From the NCBI GenBank assembly GCA_037783545.1, contig JBBELK010001442.1, positions 1 through 64,000 of the forward strand: a stretch of 64,000 nucleotides of DNA, read 5' to 3'. Below, piece by piece: positions 7,895 through 18,115 of this stretch (its first letter is position 1; each line of letters opens with the position of its first letter). The stretch comes from Henricia sp. BOLD:AAB3569. Lineage: Eukaryota; Echinodermata; Asteroidea; Spinulosida; Echinasteridae. Made by a program: the position numbers and the translations under genes. The notes beneath the pieces were generated by a model, which was not told the origin of the DNA, made no database searches, and was given only the letters and a program-made list of their open reading frames with translations.

Positions 7895-8257
7895 AGTCGT
7901 GAACAACCTCAAGTTTTGAATCCCCAAATATAAAATCTGGAAAAGACCGGACCTTGCCTCTAGAAAAACTAAAAATCTTAGATTTAGTAGGATTAATAGA
8001 AAGATGCCACAATTTACAATAATCAGATACCGCATTCAAGGCACTTTGGTGTTCAGTGGTGGATTCTGCCAAAATTACTGTGTCATCGGCATATAATAAA
8101 GTGTACAGTTTTAGAATTACTTCAACATCATCATCACTTAAAACTAGTCTAACATCAATTTTACTTAGACCTCAAAACGTACAGCTAATAAAACGTTCAA
8201 AATCATTTAAATAAATACTAAACAGTAGTGGTGAGAGGTTTTCACCTTGCCTCACAC

Positions 8258-8491
8258 CTATCTCACAGACACGGTCCTATCCACCTTTAGGTGGGGGGCG
8301 TCGGTTTCCAGAAGGATCCGGCTCAAGGGGACTGACTGAAGAGCCTCTCGCTGCTCCGCAGAGAACTTGCTTGCCATTGCCGAAAAACCCAAATAGCAGT
8401 TAGGGAAAGCCGTTACCCAGGCAAGCATCTTCTCCTTGTTTCCAGAGAAGCAATGTTGATGTATACGTTGATATTTTGAACACCCGAGCAA
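8258..8491 (-). pseudogene. TatD-like nuclease fragment
   Basis: The minus-strand frame reads IHQHCFSGNKEKMLAWV, FPNCYLGFSAM and LQSVPLSRILLETDAPHLK. The family pattern is HCFSG...FP..Y.GFS...VPL.R.LLETDAP. HCFSG carries a metal-binding His and ETDAP the catalytic Asp of TatD-type metal-dependent DNases. Only the C-terminal part is present, cut on the 3' side by the LINE at 8257. It is probably related to the expanded TATDN2-like genes of marine invertebrates. It lies just downstream of a helix-hairpin-helix ORF on the same strand. Confidence 0.7.
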
Positions 8492-8632
8492 CTTCTGGCG
8501 GCAGATTGCTGCACCTTAACACCTGTGGGGTCATTCCGTGCTCCTCTTAGATGCAAAATGAACACATTGGGCACCAATGAATGAGTACCGCTGGAAAGTT
8601 AATAGGATGCAAACTCATCTGATTGACGTAGG

Positions 8633-8971
8633 TTACGAGGTCTTCCAACGTGGCACCTGACGTCTATCCTCAAAGGGGGATGCTTGATCAAATGCATGAG
8701 GGGGATTCAGCGTCCGTTTCACTGAAGGTGGTCTCGGGGGCAGTCCACCGACTGGCACTGACCTCTCTGAGAATGGTACATCAGGCTGAAAGTCAAAGGT
8801 CTCGAACAGTCCTGACATATTGCGAACATAGGGAAGGGTAGCCAACCGCTCAGGCGTTACATTTCCATAAGTCTCCCGCAGCTTCAAAATGTTGTCGGCG
8901 AGTGCATTGTCAATGCCCGGAACTGTCGTCAGGTCCTGATGAGAGCAGTAATTAATTGGTATCTTATCCAT
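8633..8971 (-). CDS. Helix-hairpin-helix (ComEA/HHH_3-like) ORF
   Basis: A 112-codon ATG frame. Residues 6-50 fit a double HhH DNA-binding unit: INYCSHQDLTTVPGIDNALA then ILKLRETYGNVTPERLATLP, where VPGI and the ERLATLPYVR turn are the diagnostic hairpins. A Pro-rich tail follows. HhH units of this kind bind duplex DNA backbone. The frame stops about 140 bp before the TatD-like fragment on the same strand. The pair may be parts of one broken gene or of a transposon-linked cassette; I cannot decide which. Confidence 0.55.
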   Translation of the reverse strand: MDKIPINYCSHQDLTTVPGIDNALADNILKLRETYGNVTPERLATLPYVRNMSGLFETFDFQPDVPFSERSVPVGGLPPRPPSVKRTLNPPHAFDQASPFEDRRQVPRWKTS

Positions 8972-9219
8972 ACCTTTATGTACTGTATATTGTGCAAAAT
9001 TAACCCAGGATTGTATCTTCTTAACAAGGGGTGGGAGCGGGAGGTTTCCAAACTTTATTCACTTTATTACTCCTCCCCGCAACTAAAGTGACATGAACAC
9101 AAACCAAAAGCGATAATTGAGACGCCAAATAAACTTGAATGCGCACCTTGGCTATTGATTTCGCCACAAAATTAGTAAATATCGCGTTAAACTAGGCACG
9201 AGAAGTAAATTTCCACTCA

Positions 9220-9615
9220 GTTCTGATAAGCAGAGCTGAAAATATTGAACGCTCAGTCATAGTAAACAGAGCTGTAAATCAATTTCCAATCCGTTCTGAT
9301 AACTAGGGTCGAGAAAAGTTTCATTCAGTACCACTCTGTTGCAGTGAAACAAGCTCAAAATATTCTTCATTCATTTTCGATAACTGGGCTGAAAACACCA
9401 CTCAGTTCTGATAAACAGAGCTGAAAATGTCCTTTGTTCATTTCTGATAAACAGAACTGAAAAACAGAACTGAAAATAGTTAGTTCTGATAAACAGAACT
9501 GTAAATGTCCTTTGTTCAGTTCCGATAAACAGAGCTGAACATATTTAGTTCTGATCAACAAAACTGTAAATATTCTTTGTTCAGTTCTGATAAACAGAGC
9601 TGAAAATAGTTTTGT
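9220..9615. repeat. Minisatellite of TTCTGATAAACAGAGCTG units
   Basis: CTGATAAACAGAGCTGAAAAT and close variants recur every 30-40 bp, most regular from 9400 to 9610. The array is cut at its right edge by the BEL/Pao insertion at 9621. Confidence 0.85.
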
Positions 9616-9620
9616 GCAAT
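9616..9620. repeat. Target site duplication GCAAT (left)
   Basis: GCAAT before the TGTTATG start of the 5' LTR; recurs at 18111-18115 after the 3' LTR. Five bases is the usual BEL/Pao target length. Confidence 0.85.
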
Positions 9621-10579
9621 TGTTATGTTTGGCCCTGGCGGTGTGAGTCGCGGTTGAAGTAGTATAGCGCCCCCTCGTGATCCGCAGGTTTTTTTCTGCT
9701 GAGGTTACGCAGTTGTTCAAGTCACACCAAATCTTAGTTCATTTTAGTGCCCGGTTTTCCATCATTTTGAGACCACTTTGTTCCAAAGCCTTACACCAGA
9801 AGACAGCTGGTTAGTTTAAGATTCCATTCATAATTGTATTCGTGTTAATTGTTCGTTATTTGATAAGTAATTTGTAGCGAAATTTTCAGTCACATGATTT
9901 CCTATATCGATGATAATTTAATGTTATATTGGGTTAGGTACTTAGTGATTGTGTGCACACGAAGCCCTGCCTCGCCCATGCACTCGCCTTTTTTTCCAAG
10001 ACGTCATGAATATTCATGACCCAGATTCCATATTTGACATAAGCGTATCCTTATTTGGAAATTGCAGTAGCGCTGCTAGTTTACAGTGTATTCAGGAACT
10101 ATATGCGTTTTTCTTGGTTTTAGGTTGGTGATTTCATTATTACAGTGCCATAAGCAGTTTGAGGACACTTTATCTTTTGGAGAGTACAGTTCTGTAAGAT
10201 AATTTTCATGGATTGTCTCATGTGACATTTACAATCTCTTGAAGTTGTTTCAAGATGATTTATACATTTACTGTTGCGATGTTTCTTATACATATACATG
10301 CATCAGTTTGACATTATCTTTTTATCTTTGAACTTTTCATTTATATTTTATGTCTTGATTTTTTAGTATTTAATTTCTTGCCAACCTGTGTAAATTCACG
10401 CACGTTGTTATTTGTACTTTAGTGTATTTTCGTTGTACTTCTTTCTCTTGTAGTTTTACCTCATGTGGTCCATCCACGACTTGGGAATGATAATAAAGCA
10501 GTCAAAGTTCACAATCCTGTACTAGTCAGAGGTTAACTTGTCGGAGAGAGGGCGCCCTCGGCGCTCCATGTTCGTCATA
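9621..10579 (+). repeat. 5' LTR of the BEL/Pao element
   Basis: 959 bp, starting TGTTATGTTTGG and ending TTCGTCATA. It is uninterrupted and so gives the empty-site reference for the insertions in the 3' LTR. The polyadenylation-like AATAAAGCA at 10,491 is shared by both LTRs. Confidence 0.88.
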
Positions 10580-10584
10580 GTAAA

Positions 10585-10863
10585 GAACTATTCAAGATCG
10601 AAGTACTCGACTCAGACGATGCAATCAGTGCCAGTTCTCAACGAACACAGGCATCTCGTAGAAGCAACAGAAATTCCCTGAAGTCAAAAACGAGCTCAGC
10701 AGCCATCCTTGCTCGTGCTAAAGCCGAATCCTTGAAGCAAAAAGTGGAATTCACGCAGAAGGAGGCGGCACTTCGTCGGCAAGAACAAGATGTCGCCAAT
10801 GCACTTCTTCTATTGGGGGCGGAAAAGGAGTATGCGATGGCAACAGCAGAAGCGGAATTTTAA
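10585..10863 (+). pseudogene. BEL/Pao gag N-terminal coiled coil
   Basis: The frame from 10585 reads KSKTSSAAILARAKAESLKQ, then FTQKEAALRRQEQDVANALL and YAMATAEAEF, followed by a TAA stop at 10861. The alanine-rich heptad helix is typical of BEL gag N termini. The stop and a later frame change separate it from the rest of gag. Confidence 0.7.
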
Positions 10864-11159
10864 GAGTCAGTCGCCCTGAAGGAAGGTTCTGCCAGTATCC
10901 AAGAAGATTTGCAGTTGCCAGTTGTTGACTCCGCTGTTCGCACCGGCAACTATATGAGACAGAGTTGCCTGAAAAATTAAAATCAGCGATCAACATTGAA
11001 GAAAAGCCCCTACCAGAAGTTCAGCCTGCGATATCAGACAAAACGGAGGGTGCTGAAACCAAGCCCGGACTACCATCGCAGTCTATCTCCAAAGATGACA
11101 AGCTACCGGAATCCCCTAGCCCACCTATCAACTCCATCACATAAGAAAAGTCGGAGGCA

Positions 11160-12089
11160 GTGCAGAAGACTACCCGGTACCGGGCGTGGAAGTGCAGCTT
11201 TCAACAAGCAACAAAGGACCTGGAGTTGAAGCCATATGAGGAGTTAAACTTGGTCCTGGGTTCCCTCGAGGGCGAGACAAGATCCTTTGTCCAAAGGATC
11301 TACGCCATCCATGTCGACAGACCAGAAGTGGGCCTCAAGCGAACATGGGAGTATCTGGAGCAAAAACATGGCTCCCCAGAGGCAGTGGAACGAGATCTTA
11401 CTGACCGACTAGAGCGGTTCCAAAAGATCCCACCTAAGAGCAGCACCAAGTTGGAAGAGTTTGGATATCTTCTCCTTGAGGTCCAATACCTGAAGGAGTC
11501 GAAGGAGTTTCCAGGGTTGCTGGTCTTGGATTCCTCTAGGGGATTGAAGCCCCTAGTGCAGAAATTGCCAGAGTGGCTACAGAACAAGTGGCGAGAGAAG
11601 GGGTCAGAATACAAGAAGAATCATGCGGTCATCTTCCCACCTTTTGAGGAATTCGTAAAGTTCATCCAGCACCATGCCATAGTGCAAGGCGACCCGAGCT
11701 TCCAGTTTTTCGAAGCTGTCAAGAGTTCAGCTGAACGGTCTTCGTCAAAGCCTTCCTTCACCGTAAGAAAAACTGGGGTAAAGGAAGGGTCGGCAGCAAA
11801 AGAGACGGCCGGCTGCACAGTACACAACACAGCACACGATTTGCGGGATTGCCGGGCCTTCCGAAAGAAATCCCCAGATGAGAAGATATCATTTGTGAAA
11901 GAGAATCGTCGATGTTTCCGATGTGTGAGGGCCAGCCACACCATTAAAAACTGTAAGACCCCATTGAGATGCGACATTTGTGGCAAGTCTCATGTCACAG
12001 TCATGCACAGGCCCGCACCCAGTCAGGAAGTTCCACCAGCGGCAAATCAGACACCCCTACCGCAGAGTACGACAACCGGCCCCAGGTAA
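11160..12089 (+). pseudogene. BEL/Pao gag with zinc knuckles
   Basis: About 309 codons open. The first part (ELNLVLGSLEGETRSFVQRI, LKRTWEYLEQKHGSPEAVE) is the DUF1759-like gag domain common in Pao elements. The last part has HDLRDCRAFR, then CFRCVRASHTIKNC and CDICGKSHVTVMH, two Cys/His knuckles. It makes the RNA-binding capsid precursor. The frame ends before the protease, which is in another frame. Confidence 0.82.
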
Positions 12090-12099
12090 CTGTCACACC

Positions 12100-12225
12100 A
12101 AAATGCACCAGAGTATGTGGCAAAGGTCGTGCGCCAAAATTTGTTTGGCAAAAGCTTACCTGGAAGAGATGCCGGACCGTGTTATCGCCACGTACGTCAT
12201 CATCGACGACCAAAGCGATGGTTCC
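12100..12225 (+). pseudogene. BEL/Pao protease, active-site part
   Basis: In the frame of 11,980-12,237 the segment AKICLAKAYLEEMPDRVIAT leads into YVIIDDQSD, the BEL form of the retropepsin active site. It is interrupted right after this motif by the LINE at 12,226. Confidence 0.65.
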
Positions 12226-12612
12226 TCATCAAAATAATCCTCATAACTTTCAAGGCCCTACACGGTTTAGCTCCTACAAATATCCAGGGTTTACTGATAC
12301 GTCGAACCGCAAGACCAGGTTTAAGGTCAACTAGCGCTTCCCCACTCTTTGTGCCACGTACCAGACTGTCCTCTTATGGAGACAGAGGTTTTCAGAGTAT
12401 TGCTCCAAGGTTATGGAATTCTCTTCCTCAGTTTCTCAGAGAAATAGATAATATCACTGTCTTTCAGCAACAACTAAAGACACACATGTTCACAAATGCA
12501 TTTACAAAGAATTGAGAATTTAAACCATTGTTCAACTAGACCAGCGCCTTTGAATGTTTTTACAGATCAAGTGCGCTTTATAAATGCTGTATTATTATTA
12601 TTATTATTATTA
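12226..12612 (+). mobile_element. LINE 3' end inserted in the BEL protease
   Basis: Translates as LITFKALHGLAPTNIQGLLI, RLWNSLPQFLREIDNI and FQQQLKTHMF, the conserved C-terminal end of CR1/L2-like reverse transcriptases. It stops, then ends in a short 3' UTR and (ATT)7. The 5' truncation with a microsatellite tail is typical of LINE insertion. Confidence 0.8.
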
Positions 12613-12987
12613 GGAGTAAAGCAGGAGAAGTCAACGTATGCCGTCAAGACGGTAAATGGCCTTCAGGAAGTCCATGGCAAAAATCTTGCTGGCCTGGTCA
12701 CCGAGAGCATGGACGGCACAGTTTCCATTCCAGCGCCTACATTGTTCGAGTGCAACAATATTCCTGGAGATGTAGCGGATATTCCCACACCGGAGGCGGC
12801 AGCAGCCTTCGATCACTTAAAGCCGATTGCTTCGATGATACCACCCCTGAACGAAGATGCAGAAATAGCAGTACTACTTGGCAGAGATGCTCCACAGTTC
12901 CACAAAGTGAGGGAGGTGATCAACGGCAGAGATGATCAGCCATGGGCACACCGTCTCGATGGTTCGTTGTTGGCGAGGTTTGTTTGA
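12613..12987 (+). pseudogene. BEL/Pao protease, second part
   Basis: Resumes after the LINE with KQEKSTYAVKTVNGLQEVHG and ends with NEDAEIAVLLGRDAP, the ILLGRD motif of BEL proteases. A frame change follows near 12,950, where the text continues in the frame of 12,942-13,361 with WFVVGEVCLNG. Confidence 0.75.
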
Positions 12988-13983
12988 ACGGCGCCCACAT
13001 CCGGACAGACATATCCCACCTGCAGCAAGACGTAATCAGTACCTACTTTACGCAGGTCTTGAGAAACGGCCGCCATTCCGCCCAATTCCAGTCATGCGAC
13101 CGGGCAGTGCAGGTCTTCCACACCAGTCCTAAAGCAGCTAAATTGGGGGAAGATGTGTTCCTTAGCACCAGTGCTGATGAGCGTCTTGGGCCGTCCTCTG
13201 ACGACAGAGAGTTCATGGAGTTGATCACCAAAGAAATGAAGAAAGACCGAGATGGTTACTGGTGTGCACCTTTGCCCCTCAGAAAAAAAAGAAGGCGGCT
13301 ACCAAAACAACAAGGCCCAAGCAATATCCAGGATGAAAGCCCTGGCCAGTTCCCTGGCTAAAGACGAAAACAAAAGGCAGCACTACATCGAGTTCATGAG
13401 AAAGAACCTGGAGAGGGGACTTGCTAAGCAGGTTCGAGATGATGCAACCGCTGCTGGGGAAGATGTTTGGTACCTCCCACACTTCGGAGTATACCACCCC
13501 CAGAAGCCAGGCAAGCTGAGAGTGGTGTTCGACTCCAGTGCTGTCCATTCAGGCAATTCCCTCAATGATGTTTTGCTAAACGGACCTGATCTGATGAAGC
13601 AGCTGCTGGGCGTCCTGATCAGGTTCCGAGAGGAGCCAGTTGCAGTCACCGCAGACATCGAGCAGATGTTTTATGCTTTCAATGTTCGAGAAGACCACAC
13701 AAGATTCCTACGCTTCCTGTGGTATGAAGACAACAACCCAAACGCAGCCATTGTCTCTTACTGCATGACAGTGCATGTCTTTGGCAACAAGCCATCTCCA
13801 GCTGTGGCCATCAGTGGCCTAAGAAAGACAGGTGAAGAAGGTGAAGCAGAGTTTGGAACCGATGTGAAGGAGCTGATAGAAAGACATTTCTATATGGACG
13901 ACCTATTGAAGTCCTCACCAACCAAAGGTTCAACACTGATAGTAAAGTCGTCCTTGGGTACATCACCAACAGAAAACGAGTAA
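12942..13983 (+). pseudogene. BEL/Pao reverse transcriptase
   Basis: Two frames joined by a shift near 13,270. Motifs in order: YHPQKPGKLRVVFDSSA, LNDVLLNGPDL, VAVTADIEQMFYAF with the first catalytic Asp, and ERHFYMDDLLKS with the YMDD box. Only about 50 bases later the text jumps to NTDSKVVLGYI, so the thumb and most of RNase H are missing. This internal deletion would abolish replication of this copy. Confidence 0.85.
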
Positions 13984-14410
13984 ATCAGTTACTCAAAACC
14001 TCCAAGCCTGAGCAGTGGGCGTATGTCCCCAAACCCACCAGACCTAGCTTCAAGATCCATTCCGGCAGCTGAGTTAAGTGGTTCCATTTGGATTACCGGA
14101 CCACAGTGCTTGAGGCAGAAGAACCTACCCACGAGCCACGAGCAGAGAGAGGTAGACATTCTTCAGGACGACCCAGAGGTTTCTCCCAGAGAAGATTAGC
14201 TGCAACAAGGTTGTCTTGGCCGATGCATCCCTCGGCAGTGAGAGATTTACCAGATTTTCAAGTTGGGATTTTGCGATGAGAGCCACTACCAACTTGATCC
14301 ACATTGCCAACTCATTCAGAGCAGAATCCGGCTGTAAAGGTTGACATGTCTGTGAGAAGGCGAAGTCCGTCACAGAACGTCTCCAAGCTGAAACCGTCAT
14401 ATTAAAGAGT
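13940..14410 (+). pseudogene. BEL/Pao RNase H remnant and linker
   Basis: TDSKVVLGYI (last RNase H Asp) in one frame is followed by KTSKPEQWAYVPKP, the linker found before the integrase in BEL elements. Several stops and frame changes up to 14,410. Confidence 0.6.
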
Positions 14411-15360
14411 GTGCAGAGTGAACCCTTCGCTACTGAGTTAGCCGAATTTAGAAGTGGAAAGGTGACCAAGAAGAACAGACTGGCCTCGCTCAACCCCTAC
14501 CTTGACAGCAACGGTATACTCCGAGTCAGAGGCAGATTGCAGAAAGCTCAACTGCCAGTGAAAACCGCACATCCAGTGGTGCTACCAAAGAACAACCACG
14601 TGACAAAGCTCATCATCAAGCACTTTCACCAGCAGTGCAGCCACCAAGGTCGGCACATTACCTTGGGTACGATAAGGAACGAAGGCTACTGGGTTCTTGG
14701 TGGTCAAAGGCAGATTACCAATGTGATCCAATATTGTGTGACATGCAAGAGGCTGAGAGGTAAGCGTCAAGATCAGATCATTGGCTAATCTCCCCGGAGA
14801 GAGAGTCACGGTAGCACCGCCGTTCACCTTCATAGGGGTAGACGTGTTCGGCCCATTTGAAGTCAGCAGGACGACCAGAGGATGCACCAGTCACGCAAAG
14901 AGATGGGCTGCCCTGTTTACCTGCATGGTAAAATGGGGTGTCCACATCGAGGTCCTGGAAGCAATGGACAGCTCATGTTTCATCAACGCCATCAGGCGTT
15001 TTTTCACAATCAGAGGTCCAGCCAGGCAGATCCGTTCAGACTGCGGCACCAATTTTGTTGGTGCATGTAATGAAATCGGACAACATCTCCAAGACAAGGA
15101 ACCTATCAAGAGGTATCTGCTCACCCGGGGCTGTGAGTGGGTTTTCAACCCTCCCCACGCATCGAATATGGGCGGAGCTTGGGAGCGAATGATCGGCATT
15201 TCCCGCCGTATCCTAGAAAGTATCCTGCGAGATGTCAAGCCTAGCCAGCTCACCCACGATGTCTTTACGACACCCAGAGCTACCCCTGAACATGTCGCCC
15301 AATATGCTGCTCACTATGATGCCGTCGCAGGTGACAGCCCCAGAAGGACCATTTGATCCC
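14411..15360 (+). pseudogene. BEL/Pao integrase
   Basis: The zinc-binding part contains VVLPKNNHVTKLIIKHFH, HQGRHITLGTIRNEGYW and VTCKRLRG (HHCC). After a stop/frame change at about 14,785 the core reads FIGVDVFGPFEV, IRSDCGTNFVGA and ASNMGGAWERMIG, carrying the three catalytic acidic residues. It catalyses insertion of the cDNA. Broken into at least two frames. Confidence 0.85.
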
Positions 15361-15717
15361 AAAGATCTCACGAGGAGCCAGTGGAGACGCGTCCAGCACC
15401 TATCTAATATGTTCTGGGACAAGTGGCGGAAAGACTACCTTCCACTGTTACAGACCAGAGCCAAGTGGCAGCAGCCGAAGAGAGATATGATGGAAGGGGA
15501 TGTTGTCATCGTCAAAGGTGACTACCATCGAAACGACTGGCCACTGGGCAGGGTTGTTGGAGTGGAAGCAAGTGGAGATGGACGTGTGAGGAAAGTCAGC
15601 GTGGAGATGGAAGCCACGGACCAGAGGAGCCTGTTTCTACGACCAGCCCGTGAGTTGACAAAGAAGACGTTGTTGCGGCCGATAAGGAACTTGGTTCTCT
15701 TGATTCCCTCGGAATGA
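15232..15717 (+). pseudogene. BEL/Pao C-terminal DUF5641-like domain
   Basis: Reads SQWRRVQHLSNMFWDKWRKD then GDVVIVKGDYHRNDWPLGRV. This is the integrase-associated C-terminal domain of BEL/Pao elements, a chromo/SH3-like target-contact module. It ends at TGA 15,715, about 170 bp before the 3' LTR. Confidence 0.82.
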
Positions 15718-15875
15718 CGGATCACCGTAGTCCAGCGGGACTCATGAAGCTCGGACTCTACCAGATGCTACTTAGACATGTAGGCACCGCGTATCAAGTG
15801 TTTAAGAGCTGTTTTCATCGACCGCTTTTATTGTTATGCTGTAACTTTATTGTTTGTATTGTGACGGTGGTATCA

Positions 15876-15886
15876 CCACGGGGGAG
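15876..15886 (+). promoter_or_regulatory. Polypurine tract of the BEL/Pao element
   Basis: CACGGGGGAG lies directly before the TGTTATG start of the 3' LTR. Confidence 0.6.
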
Positions 15887-16099
15887 TGTTATGTTTGCCC
15901 CTGGCGGTGTCAGTCGCGGTTCAAGTAGTATAGCGCCCCCTCGTGATCCGCAGGTTTTTTACTGCTGAGGTTACGTAGTTGTTCAAGTCACACCAAATCT
16001 TAGTTCATTTTAGTGCCCGGTTTTCCATCATTTTGAGGCCACTTTGTTCCAAAGCCTTACACCAGAAGACAGCTGGTGAGTTTAAGATTCCATTCATAA

Positions 16100-16533
16100 A
16101 TGCATAGTTCCGAGATTGCCCAGTTAACCCCGCCCCTTAGATATTGTTGCTATGTGCTCACAAGCCATCGCAAAAAAATGGTGAAACTACGTACAAAGCA
16201 ACGGGACTCGGCATGAAAAGCACAGATTCATTGGAGAAAACTCAAAGGTATTTATGTTTTAGGGTCGACAGTTACCGTAGCACACACTGAGCGAAGGGCT
16301 AGTATTGCAGGGATGACATATTTTCATAAAAATGCGCTTTCCTACCTTTGAACAGCGAATCGCCCGACATTGAAACCAAAATTCACCCGGTCACTGGCGC
16401 ATACAACATACAAACTGTATGGGCAGAAAATCGCGTGATTATTGCATCACTTTAACCTATGTGGGCGCCGTCTGCTAGCTCTGTTGTGATTGGTCGTTGG
16501 GTTCGGCTTGATTGACAGGTCGGAACTATGCAT
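16100..16533. mobile_element. MITE with ATGCATAGTTCCGA ends (copy 1)
   Basis: Exact inverted ends ATGCATAGTTCCGA / TCGGAACTATGCAT, absent from the 5' LTR, which reads CATTCATAATTGTATT at the same point. A second copy lies in opposite orientation at 58,244-58,699. No coding capacity. Confidence 0.88.
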
Positions 16534-17057
16534 TGTATTAGTGTTAATTGTTCGTTATTTGATGAGTAATTTGTAGCGAAATTTTCAGTCACATTTTGCC
16601 GCCATGATTTCCTATATGAATGATAATTTAATGTTACATTGGGTTAGGTACTTAGTGATTGTGCGCACACGAAGCCCTGCCTAGCCCATGCACTCGCCAT
16701 TTTTTTCCCAAGACGTCATGAATATTCATGACCCAGATTCCATATTTCGCATAAGCGTATCCTTATTTAGAAATTGCAGTAGCGCTGCTAGTTTACAGTG
16801 TATTCAGGAACTATATGCGTTTTCCTTGGTTTTAGGTTGCTGATTTCAGTATTCCAGACCCATAGGCAGTTTGAGGACACTTCATCTTTTGGAGAGTACA
16901 GTTCTGTAAGATAATTTTCATGGATTGTCTCATGTGACATTTACAATCTCTTGAAGTTGTTTCAAGATGATTTATATATTTACTGTTGCGATGTTTTTTA
17001 TACATATACATGCATCAGTTTGACATTACCTTTTTATCTTTGAACTTTTCATTTATA

Positions 17058-17920
17058 CACTCCTCAAAATAAAATAAGGGTCAAAAGTATTTTTGTGAAA
17101 AATATTGACCAAGTCAGGACATAAAAACAATTTTAGTAAGAGTAATGGGATAAAGGTTGCTCTGCAACATTTTAAGCACTTTTCACATGGTTTGCATGTC
17201 TATTGGCTTAGAAACTGACAGATCATGTGACAATACTCAAAAATGCTGATAACAGGTTCATGATGTCGCAATCAAGTTTGGCACATCTGCTTTATTTTTT
17301 ATTCAAGACTTAATGAGATTCTCACACATAATCAATAGGATTCTGCACTTGATAGAGTAAAGTTAAACAGTGGGTTAACCAGCATGGAAGCTGTAGGGAT
17401 GAGGGGGACCTCTTGAGCGCCCTCCCTATTTTGAAAGCTTTCCCACCAGTTGATATTCTCTCCCTGTCATAAATTTGGCCAATCAACATTATTTCTGTAT
17501 GTTTAGAGACTTAAAGTTAATGTCAGTATTAGGTTGCATGACCCCCGACTCGCACATTTTCCGTACAACGCCTCCTCATGGACATACTGTGTGCCGTATT
17601 GTGGCTTGGTCCAGGTTATTCCACTCATCATGCACAACTGTCAGGTTGACAATGTTCATTACTGGTCGGTTGCGAGTTCGGAGTATGTAAGCCAGAATTG
17701 ACCAAATGTTCTCGATTGGTTTCAGGTCGGGGGAGTTGGCAGGCCATTCCATATGTTGGATATTGCTATCTTGAAGAAAAGCATTAACAATCTTTGCTCT
17801 ATGGGGACGGGCATTGCCGTCCATGAGTATGAAACCAGCCTGGTCCTATGATGTTTGCCATAGGCAGAACAATTGGCTGCACAGCATTGTCTCGGTAGTT
17901 CACATAGAAACAATTTTTAT
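17058..17920 (-). mobile_element. Tc1/mariner element, truncated
   Basis: Begins after TA with the terminal CACTCCTCAAAATAAAAT, a Tc1-like end of marine invertebrates. The other end is lost near 17,920, where the LTR text (ATTTAATTTCTTGCC) resumes. It is an insertion in the BEL 3' LTR. Confidence 0.75.
17576..17913 (-). pseudogene. Tc1-like transposase fragment
   Basis: The minus-strand frame reads MDGNARPHRAKIV, then MEWPANSPDLKPIENIW. These are the second Asp (DNARPH) and the final Glu (PIENIW) of the Tc1 DDE domain. The preceding part is in another frame (17,722-17,913), so the gene is frameshifted, and the N-terminal half is missing. Confidence 0.8.
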
Positions 17921-18110
17921 GTATTGTTTTTTTATGATTTAATTTCTTGCCAACCTGTGTCAATTCACGCACGTTGTTATTTGTACTTTTCGTTGTACTT
18001 CTTTCTCTTATAGTTTTACCTCATGTGGTCCACCCACGACTTAGGAATGAGAATAAAGCAAAGTTAACTTGTCGGAGAGAGGGCGCCCTCGGCGCTCCAT
18101 GTTCGTCATA

Positions 18111-18115
18111 GCAAT
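18111..18115. repeat. Target site duplication GCAAT (right)
   Basis: Partner of 9616-9620. Confidence 0.85.

Larger units (their letters stand above)
3186..8257 (-). mobile_element. LINE reverse-transcriptase copy B, split by the LTR element
   Basis: The minus-strand coding order is 8257 down to 7891, then 3231 down to 3186, once the LTR element (3232-7890) is taken out. The first part reads GVRQGENLSPLLFSIY, an in-frame TGA after the segment ISCTF, then LLYADDTVILAES with the catalytic YADD box, then FIFGDSKLEVVHDYT. The second part continues with the YLGVQFNYNG block. It is a non-LTR retrotransposon of uncertain clade (CR1/L2/Jockey-like). The stop codon and truncation make it dead. Confidence 0.75.
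9621..18110 (+). mobile_element. BEL/Pao LTR retrotransposon, decayed, with three nested insertions
   Basis: LTRs at 9621-10579 and 15887-18110 enclose gag (coiled coil, zinc knuckles), protease, reverse transcriptase with YMDD, a trace of RNase H, integrase and a C-terminal DUF5641-like domain, in BEL/Pao order on the + strand. Stops, frameshifts and an internal deletion make it inactive. A LINE 3' end interrupts the protease (12,226-12,612). A MITE (16,100-16,533) and a Tc1 element (17,058 to about 17,920) enlarge the 3' LTR. Confidence 0.92.
15887..18110 (+). repeat. 3' LTR of the BEL/Pao element, enlarged by insertions
   Basis: 2224 bp against 959 bp for the 5' LTR. The excess is explained by 16,100-16,533 and 17,058 to about 17,920. 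Ends TTCGTCATA before GCAAT. Confidence 0.88.
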
